A stretch of DNA of 64,000 nucleotides from IDS-8 sp035304345 (GTDB lineage: Bacteria > Pseudomonadota > Gammaproteobacteria > Steroidobacterales > Woeseiaceae), in NCBI GenBank assembly GCA_035304345.1, contig DATGQE010000039.1, positions 1 through 64,000 on the forward strand, in the 5' to 3' direction. Position 1 is the first letter of the stretch, and each line of letters starts with the position of its first letter. The position numbers and the translations under genes were made by a program. This document shows positions 17,363 through 26,114 of this stretch, in pieces. The notes below the pieces were generated by a model. It worked only from the letters and a program-made list of their open reading frames with translations, was not told where the DNA came from and made no database searches.

Positions 17363-18310
17363 TCAGGGCAGGCGCTCCAGGATCGCCCGCGCCCGGTCAG
17401 GGAAGTCGGTGAACAGGCCGTCGACGGCGAGCTCACGGGCGAACCAGCCCACCAACGCGCCGAAATCCGCGAACCCCGGCGGCAGGGCGTCCGCCCGGAA
17501 CGTGTAGGGATGGACGACGAGCCCGCGCTCGCGGGCGGCCTCGGCGAGGCCGGTCGACAGCGGCTGCCCGTCGATGGGGGCCAGGCGCTGGAGCTGCCCG
17601 AGCCAGGGGCCGATGCCGTCGACCGTGCGCGCGAGCGCGTCGAGGCCGGCGGGCGTTTGCAGGGCGGCATGATCCGTCGCCGCTTCGCCCCAGGCGTCGT
17701 CGGCGAGGAGCTGGACGAGCTTGAGGTCGGTGTGCAGCTCGTCGCGCAGCCGCTTCAGCTCGCCCGGGTCGAAGCACTGCACGAACACCGGGTCGTCGCG
17801 CCGCTGCCAGCCGAAATCGGCGAGGTGCGAGAGCAGGAGGGCCGCGATGTCGACGCCTTCCGCGCGGTGCCACGCGGGCTCCTTGATCTCCGGGTAGACG
17901 CCCACCCGCCGGCCCGTCGCCCGGTTCAGCCCGCGCACGAGCTCGAGCTCCTCCTCGAGCGTGGCGATCCGGAAGCGGCCGGCATCGGTCGGGAAGCGGC
18001 CCGGGAACTGCGCCTGGCCCGCCTCGTCGCGGCGCTCGTGCACGTTCAGGACCCGAAGCTCGGCGAGGTCGAAATCGCGCACGTACCAGTGGCCGTCCGC
18101 GCGCCGCCGCTCCGGGTAATGCAGCGCCACGTCCGTCACCCGGTCGAGCCAGAGATCGTGCAGCACCACGAGCCGGTCGTCCCGGGTGGCGACCACGTCC
18201 TGCTCCAGGTAATCGGCGCCCTGCCCGTAGGCCAGCGCCTTGGCTTCGAGGGTGTGCTCGGGGAGATAGCCCGAGGCGCCGCGGTGGGCGATGATCAGCG
18301 GGCTCGCCAT
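17363..18310 (-). CDS. glpQ: Glycerophosphodiester phosphodiesterase, GlpQ type
   Basis: A 315-residue TIM-barrel phosphodiesterase. The signature IIAHRGASGYLPEHT (residues 6-20) supplies the catalytic His and calcium ligands, followed by LEQDVVATRD and LVVLHD with the second catalytic His. PEIKEP near residue 145 gives another metal ligand. It hydrolyses glycerophosphodiesters to sn-glycerol-3-phosphate and an alcohol. No signal peptide is visible, so it may be cytoplasmic, unlike the periplasmic E. coli GlpQ. The TIR-like gene ends about 30 bp upstream on the same strand. Confidence 0.9.
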   Translation of the reverse strand: MASPLIIAHRGASGYLPEHTLEAKALAYGQGADYLEQDVVATRDDRLVVLHDLWLDRVTDVALHYPERRRADGHWYVRDFDLAELRVLNVHERRDEAGQAQFPGRFPTDAGRFRIATLEEELELVRGLNRATGRRVGVYPEIKEPAWHRAEGVDIAALLLSHLADFGWQRRDDPVFVQCFDPGELKRLRDELHTDLKLVQLLADDAWGEAATDHAALQTPAGLDALARTVDGIGPWLGQLQRLAPIDGQPLSTGLAEAARERGLVVHPYTFRADALPPGFADFGALVGWFARELAVDGLFTDFPDRARAILERLP

Positions 18311-18341
18311 CGGCCGGCTCCGGCGCAGGCGCCGCGTGCGG

Positions 18342-18791
18342 CTACGGGAAGTCGATGACGTCCCAGCGGGAAGTGTCCTCGAGGCGCGCCTGCCGCCGCA
18401 GGGCGTCCGCGATCTCGCGAGGGTTCCATTCGATGTGCTCGTTGGCGCGATCGAGCAGCTCCTTCGGCGTTTCCGCCGTGCCGCCGAAGTGCCGTACCGC
18501 GATGATCGGCTTCTCGTTCGCGTCGGCGACGTCCATCTGGAACCGGATCAGCTCCGGGTTGCGCTGGTAGTGCGCGGCCGGTACGACGACCGCCTCGCAT
18601 TCCTTGATCTGCCTGATCAGCTCTTCCTTGATCGCCTCCATGCCGCCGCTGGCCGGCACGTTCTCGGGCTTGCTCAGGTTCACGTAGAAGAAGCGGTCCA
18701 CGCCTTCGAGGAACTCGAATATCCGGAGGTAGTCCTCGTCTTCCGCGAACGTGTGGGTCACGTAGACACGGATCGGGTTGTTCTCGTACAC
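18342..18791 (-). CDS. TIR-like (MTH538/ThsB-type, DUF1863) domain protein
   Basis: A 149-residue single-domain protein. The first strand and helix (RVYVTHTFAEDEDYLRIFEFL), the SKPENVP loop, the helix with the IKEELIRQIKEC pattern, the AVVVPAAHY strand and the late PIIAVRHFGG strand follow the TIR-like flavodoxin-type fold found in MTH538 and in the ThsB sensor of Thoeris defence. No ThsA-type SIR2 effector is adjacent, so a defence role is not supported here. The start is GTG 18791, preceded by a GGGAG site. It is divergent from an EEP-fold gene. Confidence 0.55.
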   Translation of the reverse strand: MYENNPIRVYVTHTFAEDEDYLRIFEFLEGVDRFFYVNLSKPENVPASGGMEAIKEELIRQIKECEAVVVPAAHYQRNPELIRFQMDVADANEKPIIAVRHFGGTAETPKELLDRANEHIEWNPREIADALRRQARLEDTSRWDVIDFP

Positions 18792-19003
18792 GGCTGTCTC
18801 CCGCTCGGGCGCCGGGGGCCCGCGGGGCCCTGCCCCTCCCCTCCGGCTCAGGTTTCGCGCCTAGTGTCCTGTTTGGCAAGCAATAATGCAATCCCGAAAT
18901 GGGCGCGGCGCCGGAAATCAGGCATACTCGCGTTTCCCGTGCGCCGGCCCCGGAAGCCTTTCGTGGCGCACGCCGCGCCGCCGCGCGGCCCTGGACGGAA
19001 CGG

Positions 19004-19750
19004 ATGCGACTACTCCTGTACAACATACGCTATGCAGTCGGCGCGGGCGCGTCGATGCACGTGCCCCTGCCCGGCGCCGGCTACATCCTGGGCAACCAGA
19101 ACGTGCTGCCGGAGATCACGGCCTTCATCCGCGCGTGCAAGCCCGACATCGTCGGGCTCGTGGAGGTCGACACGGGCTCGATCCGCAGCCGCGGCGTGAA
19201 CCAGGCGGAGAAGATCGCCGCGGACCTCGGGCTCACGACGTCCTACGAGATCAAGTACGGCGAGCGCTCGATCAACCAGCTCCTGCCCATCATCCGCAAG
19301 CAGGGCAACGCCTTCCTGGCGGCGCCCTCGATACGCGGCGAGACGTTCCACTATTTCGATACGGGCATCAAGCGCCTCATCATCGAGCTGGAGCTGGAGG
19401 ATTTCGCGATCTTCCTCGTGCACCTCTCGCTGAAGTACCGGCACCGCCACCTCCAGCTCCGGAAGCTCTACGACCTGATCGAGGCGACGGAGAAGCCCGT
19501 CATCGTGGCCGGCGATTTCAACACGTTCTGGGGCGAGAACGAGATCTACCTCTTCATGCGCGCGGCCGGGCTGAGGAGCGCGAACACCCGCCACCTCCCC
19601 TCCTACCCGAGCCGTGCGCCCAGGAAAGAGCTCGATTTCATCCTCTACCAGGAGGGCATCGAGGTCACGAATTTCGACATCCCGCAGGTCAGGTTCTCGG
19701 ACCACCTGCCGCTCATCTGCGACTTCGAGGTTACGGGCACCGGCAAATGA
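19004..19750 (+). CDS. Endonuclease/exonuclease/phosphatase (EEP) family protein
   Basis: A 248-residue EEP-fold metal-dependent hydrolase. Motifs include LLYNIRYA at the N-terminus, the metal-binding Glu in VGLVEVD, the ILEL/FLVHLS core, IVAGDFNTF with the catalytic Asp and Asn, and the C-terminal SDHLPLI with the catalytic His. Substrates in this superfamily range from DNA to phosphoinositides and sphingomyelin. The gene overlaps the downstream fadJ-like gene by 4 bp (ATGA), so the two are co-translated, which hints at a lipid-related phosphodiester substrate. ATG 19004 is the natural start; the longer frame from 18899 adds low-complexity residues. Confidence 0.8.
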   Translation: MRLLLYNIRYAVGAGASMHVPLPGAGYILGNQNVLPEITAFIRACKPDIVGLVEVDTGSIRSRGVNQAEKIAADLGLTTSYEIKYGERSINQLLPIIRKQGNAFLAAPSIRGETFHYFDTGIKRLIIELELEDFAIFLVHLSLKYRHRHLQLRKLYDLIEATEKPVIVAGDFNTFWGENEIYLFMRAAGLRSANTRHLPSYPSRAPRKELDFILYQEGIEVTNFDIPQVRFSDHLPLICDFEVTGTGK

Positions 19751-21786
19751 CGACGACGCACTGGGGAACGGAACGCGACCACGACGGCATCGCATGGCTG
19801 CGCATCGACAAGGCGGACAGCCGTGTGAACGTGCTGTCGCGGCCGGTGCTCGAGGAGCTCGCGAGCGTGCTCGAAGGGTTCGAGCGGGAGACCCCGCGCG
19901 GGCTCGTCGTGTACTCGGGCAAGAGCGGCGGCTTCATCACCGGCGCCGACATCAACGAGTTCACGCGGATCACGAACCCCGACGAGGGCTACGAGCTGAT
20001 CCGGCTGGGCCAGCAGGTGCTCGACCGGCTGGAGGCGCTGCGCTGCCCTACCGTCGCCGCGATCAACGGCCATGCGCTCGGCGGGGGGCTCGAGCTCGCG
20101 CTCGCCTGCGATTACCGCATCGTGCAGCAGGGCGACCAGCCGGTGCTCGGCCTGCCGGAAGTGCAGCTCGGCATCCATCCCGGCTTCGGCGGAACGGTGC
20201 GCAGCGTGCGCCTGTGCGGCGTGCGCGCCGCGATGGAGCTGATGCTGACGGGACAGCCGGTCGCGCCCGGGAAGGCGTTGCGCATCGGGCTGGTCGACCG
20301 CGTCGTGTCGCCGGACGACTGGCGGCAGGCCGCACGCGAGCTCATCGACCGGAAGCCGCCGCGCCGGCGAGCGCCGCTGCCCGACCGGTTGCTGAATCTC
20401 GCGCCGGTCCGCCCGTTGCTCGCGCGGGTGCTGGAGAAGCAGGTGGCGAAGCGTGCCCGCCGCGAGCACTACCCGGCGCCGTACGCGATCGTCGAGCTGT
20501 GGCGCCGGCACGGCGCATCGGAGCAGACCGGTTACGAAGCCGAGGCACGTTCCATCGCGAGCCTCCTGTGCACCCCGACCTCGCGCAACCTGGTGCGCGT
20601 GTTCTTCCTGCAGAACCGGCTGAAGTCGCAGGGCGGCAAGCCGGAGCACCCGGTGCGCCGCGTGCACGTCGTCGGTGCCGGCGTGATGGGCGGCGACATC
20701 GCGGCGTGGTGCGCGCTGCGCGGCATGCAGGTCACGCTGCAGGACCGCGGCGAGGAGTATGTGCGCCCGGCGATCGAGCGTGCCGCGAAGCTCTTCGAGC
20801 GCAGGATCCGTGACGAGGCCGCGCGCCGCGAGGCAGCCGCCAGGCTCGTGGCGGACGTCGCGGGCGGCGGCGTCGCCGAGGCGGACCTCGTGATCGAGGC
20901 GATCTTCGAGAACCTGGAGGCGAAGCGGAACCTGTACGCGCAGGTCGAGCCCGCGCTGCGGCCCGAAGCGGTGCTCGCGACGAACACGTCGAGCCTGCGG
21001 CTCGAGGACCTGCGTGCCGGCCTCACCCGTCCGCAGCGCTTCGTCGGCCTGCACTTCTTCAACCCGGTGGCGAAGCTGCCGCTCGTCGAGGTCATCCGCT
21101 GCGAGGACACCGAGCGCGCGGCCGTCGATGCGGCCATCGCATTCGTGCGCGACATCGGCAAGTTCCCGCTCGAATGTGCGAGCGCGCCGGGCTTCGTGGT
21201 CAACCGCGTGCTGGCACCGTACCTCGCGGAAGCGATGCGCCTGGTGGAAGCGGGTGTCGCGCCGCGCGTCATCGATCGCGCCGCGGAGGAGTTCGGCATG
21301 CCGGCCGGGCCGATCGAGCTGCTCGATACGGTCGGGCTCGACGTCGCGCTCGACGTGTCGGAAGTGCTCGGCGCGGCGTTCGGGCGCCCGGTACCGTCGG
21401 TGCTGCGGGAGAAAGTGGCGGCCCGGCAGCTCGGCCGCAAGTCCGGGCAGGGCTTCTATCGCTGGCAGGACGGCAAGCGCGTGCCGGACGCTTCCGCTCC
21501 GGGCGCCGCGGCAGCGCCGCCCGACCTCGTCGATCGCCTGATCCTGCCCATGCTGAACGAATCCGTGGCCTGCCTGTCGGAGGGCGTGGTGGCGGATGCG
21601 GATCTGCTCGATGCGGGTGTGATCTTCGGCACGGGGTTCGCACCGTTTCGCGGCGGTCCGCTCGAGTACGCCCGCGCGCGTGGACCGCGAGCGGTCGAAG
21701 CCCGGCTCGCCGAGCTCGAGAGGGAACACGGGGCCGCCTTTCGCCCGCACCCGGGGTGGCGCGAGGTGTTCCGGGAGGAAAAATGA
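19747..21786 (+). CDS. fadJ: Bifunctional enoyl-CoA hydratase / 3-hydroxyacyl-CoA dehydrogenase (FadJ/FadB type)
   Basis: A 679-residue fatty-acid oxidation alpha subunit. The N-terminal crotonase domain (about 1-190) has the oxyanion segment INGHALGGGLELALACDYRI and the catalytic Glu in GLPEVQLGIHPG. The NAD-binding domain starts near residue 298 with VHVVGAGVMGGDIA, followed by the C-terminal dehydrogenase domains with HFFNPV and the FVVNRVLAPYL helix. It hydrates 2-enoyl-CoA and oxidises the 3-hydroxyacyl-CoA. No thiolase (FadI/FadA) gene is adjacent. FadB and FadJ cannot be told apart with certainty by eye. The start ATG overlaps the EEP gene stop. Confidence 0.88.
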   Translation: MTTTHWGTERDHDGIAWLRIDKADSRVNVLSRPVLEELASVLEGFERETPRGLVVYSGKSGGFITGADINEFTRITNPDEGYELIRLGQQVLDRLEALRCPTVAAINGHALGGGLELALACDYRIVQQGDQPVLGLPEVQLGIHPGFGGTVRSVRLCGVRAAMELMLTGQPVAPGKALRIGLVDRVVSPDDWRQAARELIDRKPPRRRAPLPDRLLNLAPVRPLLARVLEKQVAKRARREHYPAPYAIVELWRRHGASEQTGYEAEARSIASLLCTPTSRNLVRVFFLQNRLKSQGGKPEHPVRRVHVVGAGVMGGDIAAWCALRGMQVTLQDRGEEYVRPAIERAAKLFERRIRDEAARREAAARLVADVAGGGVAEADLVIEAIFENLEAKRNLYAQVEPALRPEAVLATNTSSLRLEDLRAGLTRPQRFVGLHFFNPVAKLPLVEVIRCEDTERAAVDAAIAFVRDIGKFPLECASAPGFVVNRVLAPYLAEAMRLVEAGVAPRVIDRAAEEFGMPAGPIELLDTVGLDVALDVSEVLGAAFGRPVPSVLREKVAARQLGRKSGQGFYRWQDGKRVPDASAPGAAAAPPDLVDRLILPMLNESVACLSEGVVADADLLDAGVIFGTGFAPFRGGPLEYARARGPRAVEARLAELEREHGAAFRPHPGWREVFREEK

Positions 21787-21932
21787 CGAACGGATTCGAA
21801 GCCGGAGCGGCAAACTGTGCACCGCTTCACGCTGCGATCCCCGGGCGGTATCGGGACGGTGCAAGCCCACGTTAGAATGGCGGCAGAGCCGCCCATCACG
21901 CCGGCCGGCAACAGCAAAGTACAGGATGCACC

Positions 21933-22976
21933 ATGACGGACGAGCAGCTGGACACTGAACTGCTCAAACGCTTCTCGCCCCTGGACGGGCTCAAGAGGGA
22001 CAACCTGGCTGCGCTCGCGCGCAAGGTCCAGATCCGCGAGCTGTCGCCGCAGCAGGTCCTGTTCCGCGAGGGGGATACCGAAAAGCGGACGATCTACGTC
22101 GTCTCGGGCACACTCGAGCTCGTCGACAACGGCAAGGTCAAGGAGACCGTCGAGGGCGGCTCGGATGCGGCGCGCAACCCCGTGTCGCCGATCTTTCCCC
22201 GGCGCGTCACGGCGCGTGCCCGGAACCGCGTCCAGTACATCTCGATCGACAGCGACCTCTTGGACGTCATGCTCACCTGGGACCAGACCGGCTCCTACGA
22301 GGTCTCCGAGCTGCACGGCAACTCGGACGTGGGCGGCGACGACTGGATGACGATGCTGTTGCAGACGAAGGCATTCCACAAGATCCCGCCGGCCAACATC
22401 CAGGCGATCTTCATGCGCATGCAGCAGATCAACTACAAGTCCGGCGACGTGGTCATCAAGCAGGGTTCGGAAGGCGACTTCTTCTACGTGCTGACGCGCG
22501 GCAAGGCCGTGGTCACGCGCGAGACGCCCCTCAACAAGGACGGCATCCGGCTCGCCGAGCTCGGCGTCGGCGATACCTTCGGCGAGGAGGCGCTGATCTC
22601 CGACGCGAAGCGAAACGCCACGGTCACCATGATCACCGACGGCTCCGTCATGCGCCTCGGCAAGGAGGACTTCAAGCGCCTGCTGAACGAGCCCATGCTC
22701 GACTGGGTGAGCCAGGCCGAAGCCGAAGAGATCGTCCGCAACGGCGGGCAGTGGCTGGACGTGCGCCTGCCCAGCGAGTTCGAGAACCATCACCACGACG
22801 GCGCGATCAACATCCCGCTCTACTTCATCCGGCTCAAGATCAACACGCTGGACCGCAACAAGAAGTACGTCGTCTGCTGCGATACCGGCCGGCGCAGCTC
22901 GGCCGGCGCCTACATCCTGAGCGAGCGCGGTTACCAGGCGTACGTGCTGCGCGGAGGCATCAGCGCCGCCCGGTAG
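21933..22976 (+). CDS. Protein with two cyclic-nucleotide-binding domains and a rhodanese domain
   Basis: A 347-residue protein. Residues 10-115 form a degenerate cNMP-binding domain, 140-255 a second one with a better phosphate-binding cassette (GDTFGEEALISD, Arg227 in KRNATV), and 260-347 a rhodanese domain with the loop CDTGRRS, catalytic candidate Cys316. There is no DNA-binding helix-turn-helix, so it is not a Crp-type activator. It probably couples ligand sensing to sulfur transfer or persulfide chemistry, but the ligand and acceptor are unknown. The gap upstream (21787-21932) contains a TAGAAT hexamer at 21873-21878 as a possible -10. It is convergent with pilZ. Confidence 0.85.
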   Translation: MTDEQLDTELLKRFSPLDGLKRDNLAALARKVQIRELSPQQVLFREGDTEKRTIYVVSGTLELVDNGKVKETVEGGSDAARNPVSPIFPRRVTARARNRVQYISIDSDLLDVMLTWDQTGSYEVSELHGNSDVGGDDWMTMLLQTKAFHKIPPANIQAIFMRMQQINYKSGDVVIKQGSEGDFFYVLTRGKAVVTRETPLNKDGIRLAELGVGDTFGEEALISDAKRNATVTMITDGSVMRLGKEDFKRLLNEPMLDWVSQAEAEEIVRNGGQWLDVRLPSEFENHHHDGAINIPLYFIRLKINTLDRNKKYVVCCDTGRRSSAGAYILSERGYQAYVLRGGISAAR

Positions 22977-23039
22977 CCCGGCAAGGCGGGATCGCCGGCG
23001 GTATGTCGTCCGGTGGTGAGGGTCGCGCGCCGTGCGCCG

Positions 23040-23378
23040 TTACATCGTGTGGGTGGGCTTGTCGCCGCCGAGCGCGCCGGCGAGGTAGTTCTCGATCTTC
23101 TTCTGCGTGTTGCCCTGGTCCTGGTCGCTGAACTGCACGCCGATACCCGCGGTGCGCTTGCCCTGCGCGCCCTTCGGCGTCATCCAGATCACGGTGCCCG
23201 CGACCGGGATCTTCTCTTCCTCGCCCATGAGGTTGAGCAGCATGAACACCTCGTCGCCCAGGCGGTACGAGCTGTTGGTCGGGATGAACAGGCCGCCGTT
23301 CACGACGAACGGCATGTAGGCGAGGTACAACGCGCTCTTGTCCTTGATCGTGAGTGTCAGCAGTCCCGGCTTCGTCAT
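23040..23378 (-). CDS. pilZ: PilZ-domain protein of type IV pilus biogenesis type
   Basis: A 112-residue single PilZ domain. Its place directly after holB, with a 1-bp stop/start overlap, is the classic context of Pseudomonas PilZ, needed for type IV pilus assembly. Like that protein, it lacks the RxxxR c-di-GMP-binding motif at the N-terminus (here TLTIKDKSALYLAYMPF), so it probably does not bind c-di-GMP. The core GVQFSDQDQG segment is near residue 88. It is the last gene of the fab-holB operon. Confidence 0.88.
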   Translation of the reverse strand: MTKPGLLTLTIKDKSALYLAYMPFVVNGGLFIPTNSSYRLGDEVFMLLNLMGEEEKIPVAGTVIWMTPKGAQGKRTAGIGVQFSDQDQGNTQKKIENYLAGALGGDKPTHTM

Positions 23379-24379
23379 CAGTACCTACCCTGTCCCGGCA
23401 CCGGCAGCAGGCCGCCCGGGGCGAATGCGTTGCGGTAACCGGCGAGGCCGGAGGCCCAGTCGATCAGGAGGGTCTCCAGGGTCAGCAGGACGTTGTACGT
23501 GCCTGCGGGCTCGGCTTTCAGCCGGTTGACGGCGTCTAGATAACAGAAGAGGTTGCGGCTGTCCATGCGCTCCAGCACAGATTCCGGCACCGCCGGCGCC
23601 GGGGTGCGCGGGTCGCTGCGGTGGCGCAGGATGCCCTCGACCTGGCGGGCGAGCCAGGCGAGGACGAACCCGGGGTCGAGCGCCGCCCAGCGCGCGGCCA
23701 CCTCCACGGGCGAGACCCGGCGGCCGGCCAGCGCCTCGAGGTCGCGGGCCATCGAGCGGCTGGTCTCGAGGGCATCCAGCGCTTCCAGGGCCGCGAGCGG
23801 CGCGTTGCCCGCGAGGTCGAGCGCCGGCCCCCAGTCGGCCTTCGGGTCCAGGGCCTCGAGCCACGCGCGCGCCGTTTCCCGCGACGGCGTCCTGACGTGC
23901 AATCGCTGGCAACGGCTGAAGATGGTCGCGGGCAGCCGCCCGGGCCGGTCCGCCACCAGCACCAGCAGCGCGTCTCCCGGCGGCTCCTCCAGGGTCTTCA
24001 GGAGGGCGTTCGCGGCGGCGTGGTTCATCTCGTCGGCGGGGTCGATGACGGCCACCTTGGCGCCGCCCTCGTAGCTGGTCAGCGCGAGCCCTTCCACCAG
24101 CCCCCGGATCTGCTCAATGACGATGACGGTCTTGTCCTCGGGCCGGTCGAGCCAGCGCAGGTCCGCATGCTCGGGGCGCACCGCGGGGTGCTCGGGCAGC
24201 GGGCCGGCATCGCCGATCCCGAGGCGGCGGCGCGCGATCCAGGTGGCGAGCGCACGCTTGCCCGTGCCGCGCGCGCCCGAGAGCAACACCGCGTGCGGCA
24301 CGCGGTTCTCCTCCTCGCGCCGCCGCCAGCTCGCCGCGAGCGGCTCGAGCCAGGTCAATTGCGCTTTCCTTTCCGCCAT
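23378..24379 (-). CDS. holB: DNA polymerase III delta' subunit
   Basis: A 333-residue clamp-loader subunit. Near residue 34 is a modified P-loop (GARGTGKRALA), followed by the SARGTGK-type AAA+ core, the LLKTLEEPP segment near 132 that is diagnostic of delta' and gamma/tau proteins, and IFSRCQRLHV as the sensor region. The zinc-finger cysteines of E. coli delta' are largely missing here. It loads the beta clamp together with delta and tau. It lies between tmk and pilZ, separated from tmk by only 19 bp. Confidence 0.92.
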   Translation of the reverse strand: MAERKAQLTWLEPLAASWRRREEENRVPHAVLLSGARGTGKRALATWIARRRLGIGDAGPLPEHPAVRPEHADLRWLDRPEDKTVIVIEQIRGLVEGLALTSYEGGAKVAVIDPADEMNHAAANALLKTLEEPPGDALLVLVADRPGRLPATIFSRCQRLHVRTPSRETARAWLEALDPKADWGPALDLAGNAPLAALEALDALETSRSMARDLEALAGRRVSPVEVAARWAALDPGFVLAWLARQVEGILRHRSDPRTPAPAVPESVLERMDSRNLFCYLDAVNRLKAEPAGTYNVLLTLETLLIDWASGLAGYRNAFAPGGLLPVPGQGRY

Positions 24380-24398
24380 TTAGCGATCAATTCTCATG

Positions 24399-25028
24399 TT
24401 ATTTCGCGTTCAGGAGCGGCGCCACCGCCCGGGCGATCGCGGCCTGCACGTCGGCGAGCGGCTGCGTGGCGTCGATCACGCGGATGCGCTCCGGGTAGCG
24501 TGCCGCGAGCGCGCGGTAGCCCTCGCGCACGCGCGCGTGGAACGCCGCGGCCTCGTTCTCCATGCGGTCGGCGGCCCCGCGGCGCTCTGCGCGCCCGCTG
24601 CCGACCTCGGTGGGCGCATCGAGCAGCAGGGTGAGGTCCGGCTCGAGCCCGGGGTGCACGCACGCCGCGAGCTGCTCGATCAGCCCGGAATCGAGTCCCC
24701 TGCCGCTGCCCTGGTAAGCGCGCGTCGTGTCCGTGAAGCGGTCGCAGACCACCCACGCCCCGCGCGCGAGCGCCGGGCGGATCACGTTCTCCACGTGCAG
24801 GGAGCGCGCCGCGAAGAACAGCAGCAGCTCGGCCACGGGCGGGAGCGGCTCGTCCCCGTGCTCGAGCAGCAGCTCGCGGATGCGCTCGGCCGCCGGCGTT
24901 CCCCCGGGCTCGCGCGTCGCAACGACCTCGATGCCGCGGCTGGCGACGAGGTCGCGGACGTAAGCGAGGTTCGTCGACTTGCCGACGCCCTCGCCGCCCT
25001 CGATCGTGATGAAGCGGCCGGCCGTCAC
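24399..25028 (-). CDS. tmk: Thymidylate kinase
   Basis: A 209-residue dTMP kinase. The P-loop GGEGVGKST is at residues 11-19, the DR motif in VCDRFTDTTRAYQG near 94-107, and the LID region GRAERRGAADRME near 150 carries arginines as in the E. coli-type enzyme. It converts dTMP to dTDP. The start is GTG at 25028, which overlaps the mltG stop by 4 bp (GTGA); the far longer frame reaching 25994 is a shadow of mltG. Confidence 0.93.
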   Translation of the reverse strand: MTAGRFITIEGGEGVGKSTNLAYVRDLVASRGIEVVATREPGGTPAAERIRELLLEHGDEPLPPVAELLLFFAARSLHVENVIRPALARGAWVVCDRFTDTTRAYQGSGRGLDSGLIEQLAACVHPGLEPDLTLLLDAPTEVGSGRAERRGAADRMENEAAAFHARVREGYRALAARYPERIRVIDATQPLADVQAAIARAVAPLLNAK

Positions 25029-26053
25029 GGCTTCGAACCCTTGCGGGCCTGGCGCAGGCGCTCCAGGTATTCGAGGACCGCGGCGTCGTGCTCCTCCCTG
25101 GTCACCGAGAACTTGTGACTGCCGTCGCCGAGGCCGGTGGCGACGAAGAACAGCTCCTCGCCGGGCGCCGGGTTCAGCGCCGCGTGAATGGCGGCCCGGC
25201 CGGGCATCGCGATCGGCGTCGGCGGCAGGCTGCTGCGCGTGTAGGTGTTGTACGGCGTGTCCGTGCGCAGGTGGGCGCGCGTGAGATTGCCGTCGAATGC
25301 CTCGCCGATGCCGTAGATCACGGTCGGGTCGGTCTGCAGCCGCATGCCGCGCTGCAGGCGGCGCACGAACACGCCGGCGATGCGCGCGCGCTCGTCCGCG
25401 CGCCCCGTTTCCTTTTCCACGATCGACGCGAGGATGAGCGCCTGGTACTTGTCGTCGAAAGGCAGGTCGGGCGCACGGTTCTCCCACTCCTCGTCGAGCG
25501 TCTCCTGCATGAGCCGGTACGCCCGGCGCAGCACCTCGACGTCGCTCGTGTTCCTCGCGAAACGATAGGTCTCCGGAAGGAACAGCCCTTCGGGAAACTC
25601 GTAGTCCGCGCCCAGCTCTTCCATGAGCCTCGGCCAGTCCTCGTACTCGAGCGTCGATGCGACGGCCTCGTGCCGCCGCAGGTTCGCGAGCAGCTCGCGG
25701 AACGTCCAGCCCTCGACGATCGTGAACGAATGCAGGAGCACGTTGCCCGCGACGAGCTTCGCCAGCAGCGTGCGCGGCGTGAGGCCGGGTTCGAGCCAGT
25801 ACTCGCCCGCACGGATCGCGTTGCCCTGCCCTTTCAGGCGTGCGTACCAGGTGAAGAGCCGCGGATGCTCGATGATGCCGCGCTCGGCGAGCGCACGGCT
25901 CACGGCGACGAACGGTGTGCCCGCCGGGATCTCGAAGACTTCGCCGCCCTCGTCGATCGCCAGCGGCGCATGCAGGAAGCGGTGGGCCTGCCACGCGAAC
26001 AGCAACGCACCCAGCGCGGCGACGCCGACGGCGAGCCAGAGCAGTCGTCTCAT
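25025..26053 (-). CDS. mltG: Endolytic murein transglycosylase
   Basis: A 342-residue YceG/MltG protein. One N-terminal membrane helix (residues 3-22) anchors it in the inner membrane. A LysM-like region follows, then the catalytic domain with the Glu in ASIVEKETG near residue 218 and the conserved YNTYTRSSLPPTPI near 275. It cleaves nascent peptidoglycan and helps end glycan-strand synthesis. Here it follows fabF directly; the pabC gene that often sits between them is absent. Confidence 0.93.
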   Translation of the reverse strand: MRRLLWLAVGVAALGALLFAWQAHRFLHAPLAIDEGGEVFEIPAGTPFVAVSRALAERGIIEHPRLFTWYARLKGQGNAIRAGEYWLEPGLTPRTLLAKLVAGNVLLHSFTIVEGWTFRELLANLRRHEAVASTLEYEDWPRLMEELGADYEFPEGLFLPETYRFARNTSDVEVLRRAYRLMQETLDEEWENRAPDLPFDDKYQALILASIVEKETGRADERARIAGVFVRRLQRGMRLQTDPTVIYGIGEAFDGNLTRAHLRTDTPYNTYTRSSLPPTPIAMPGRAAIHAALNPAPGEELFFVATGLGDGSHKFSVTREEHDAAVLEYLERLRQARKGSKP

Positions 26054-26114
26054 GGCCGGCAGTATACCCAGAAGCCGTCCCGGCGGTCCCGGAGGCGGCG
26101 CGCGGGTGCGGTCG

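Noticed and set aside
18342..19750. Possible Thoeris-like defence system (TIR-like protein with EEP nuclease)
   Set aside because: No SIR2/ThsA effector, no mobile-element context, and the EEP protein is coupled to a beta-oxidation gene. The fold likeness alone does not support defence.
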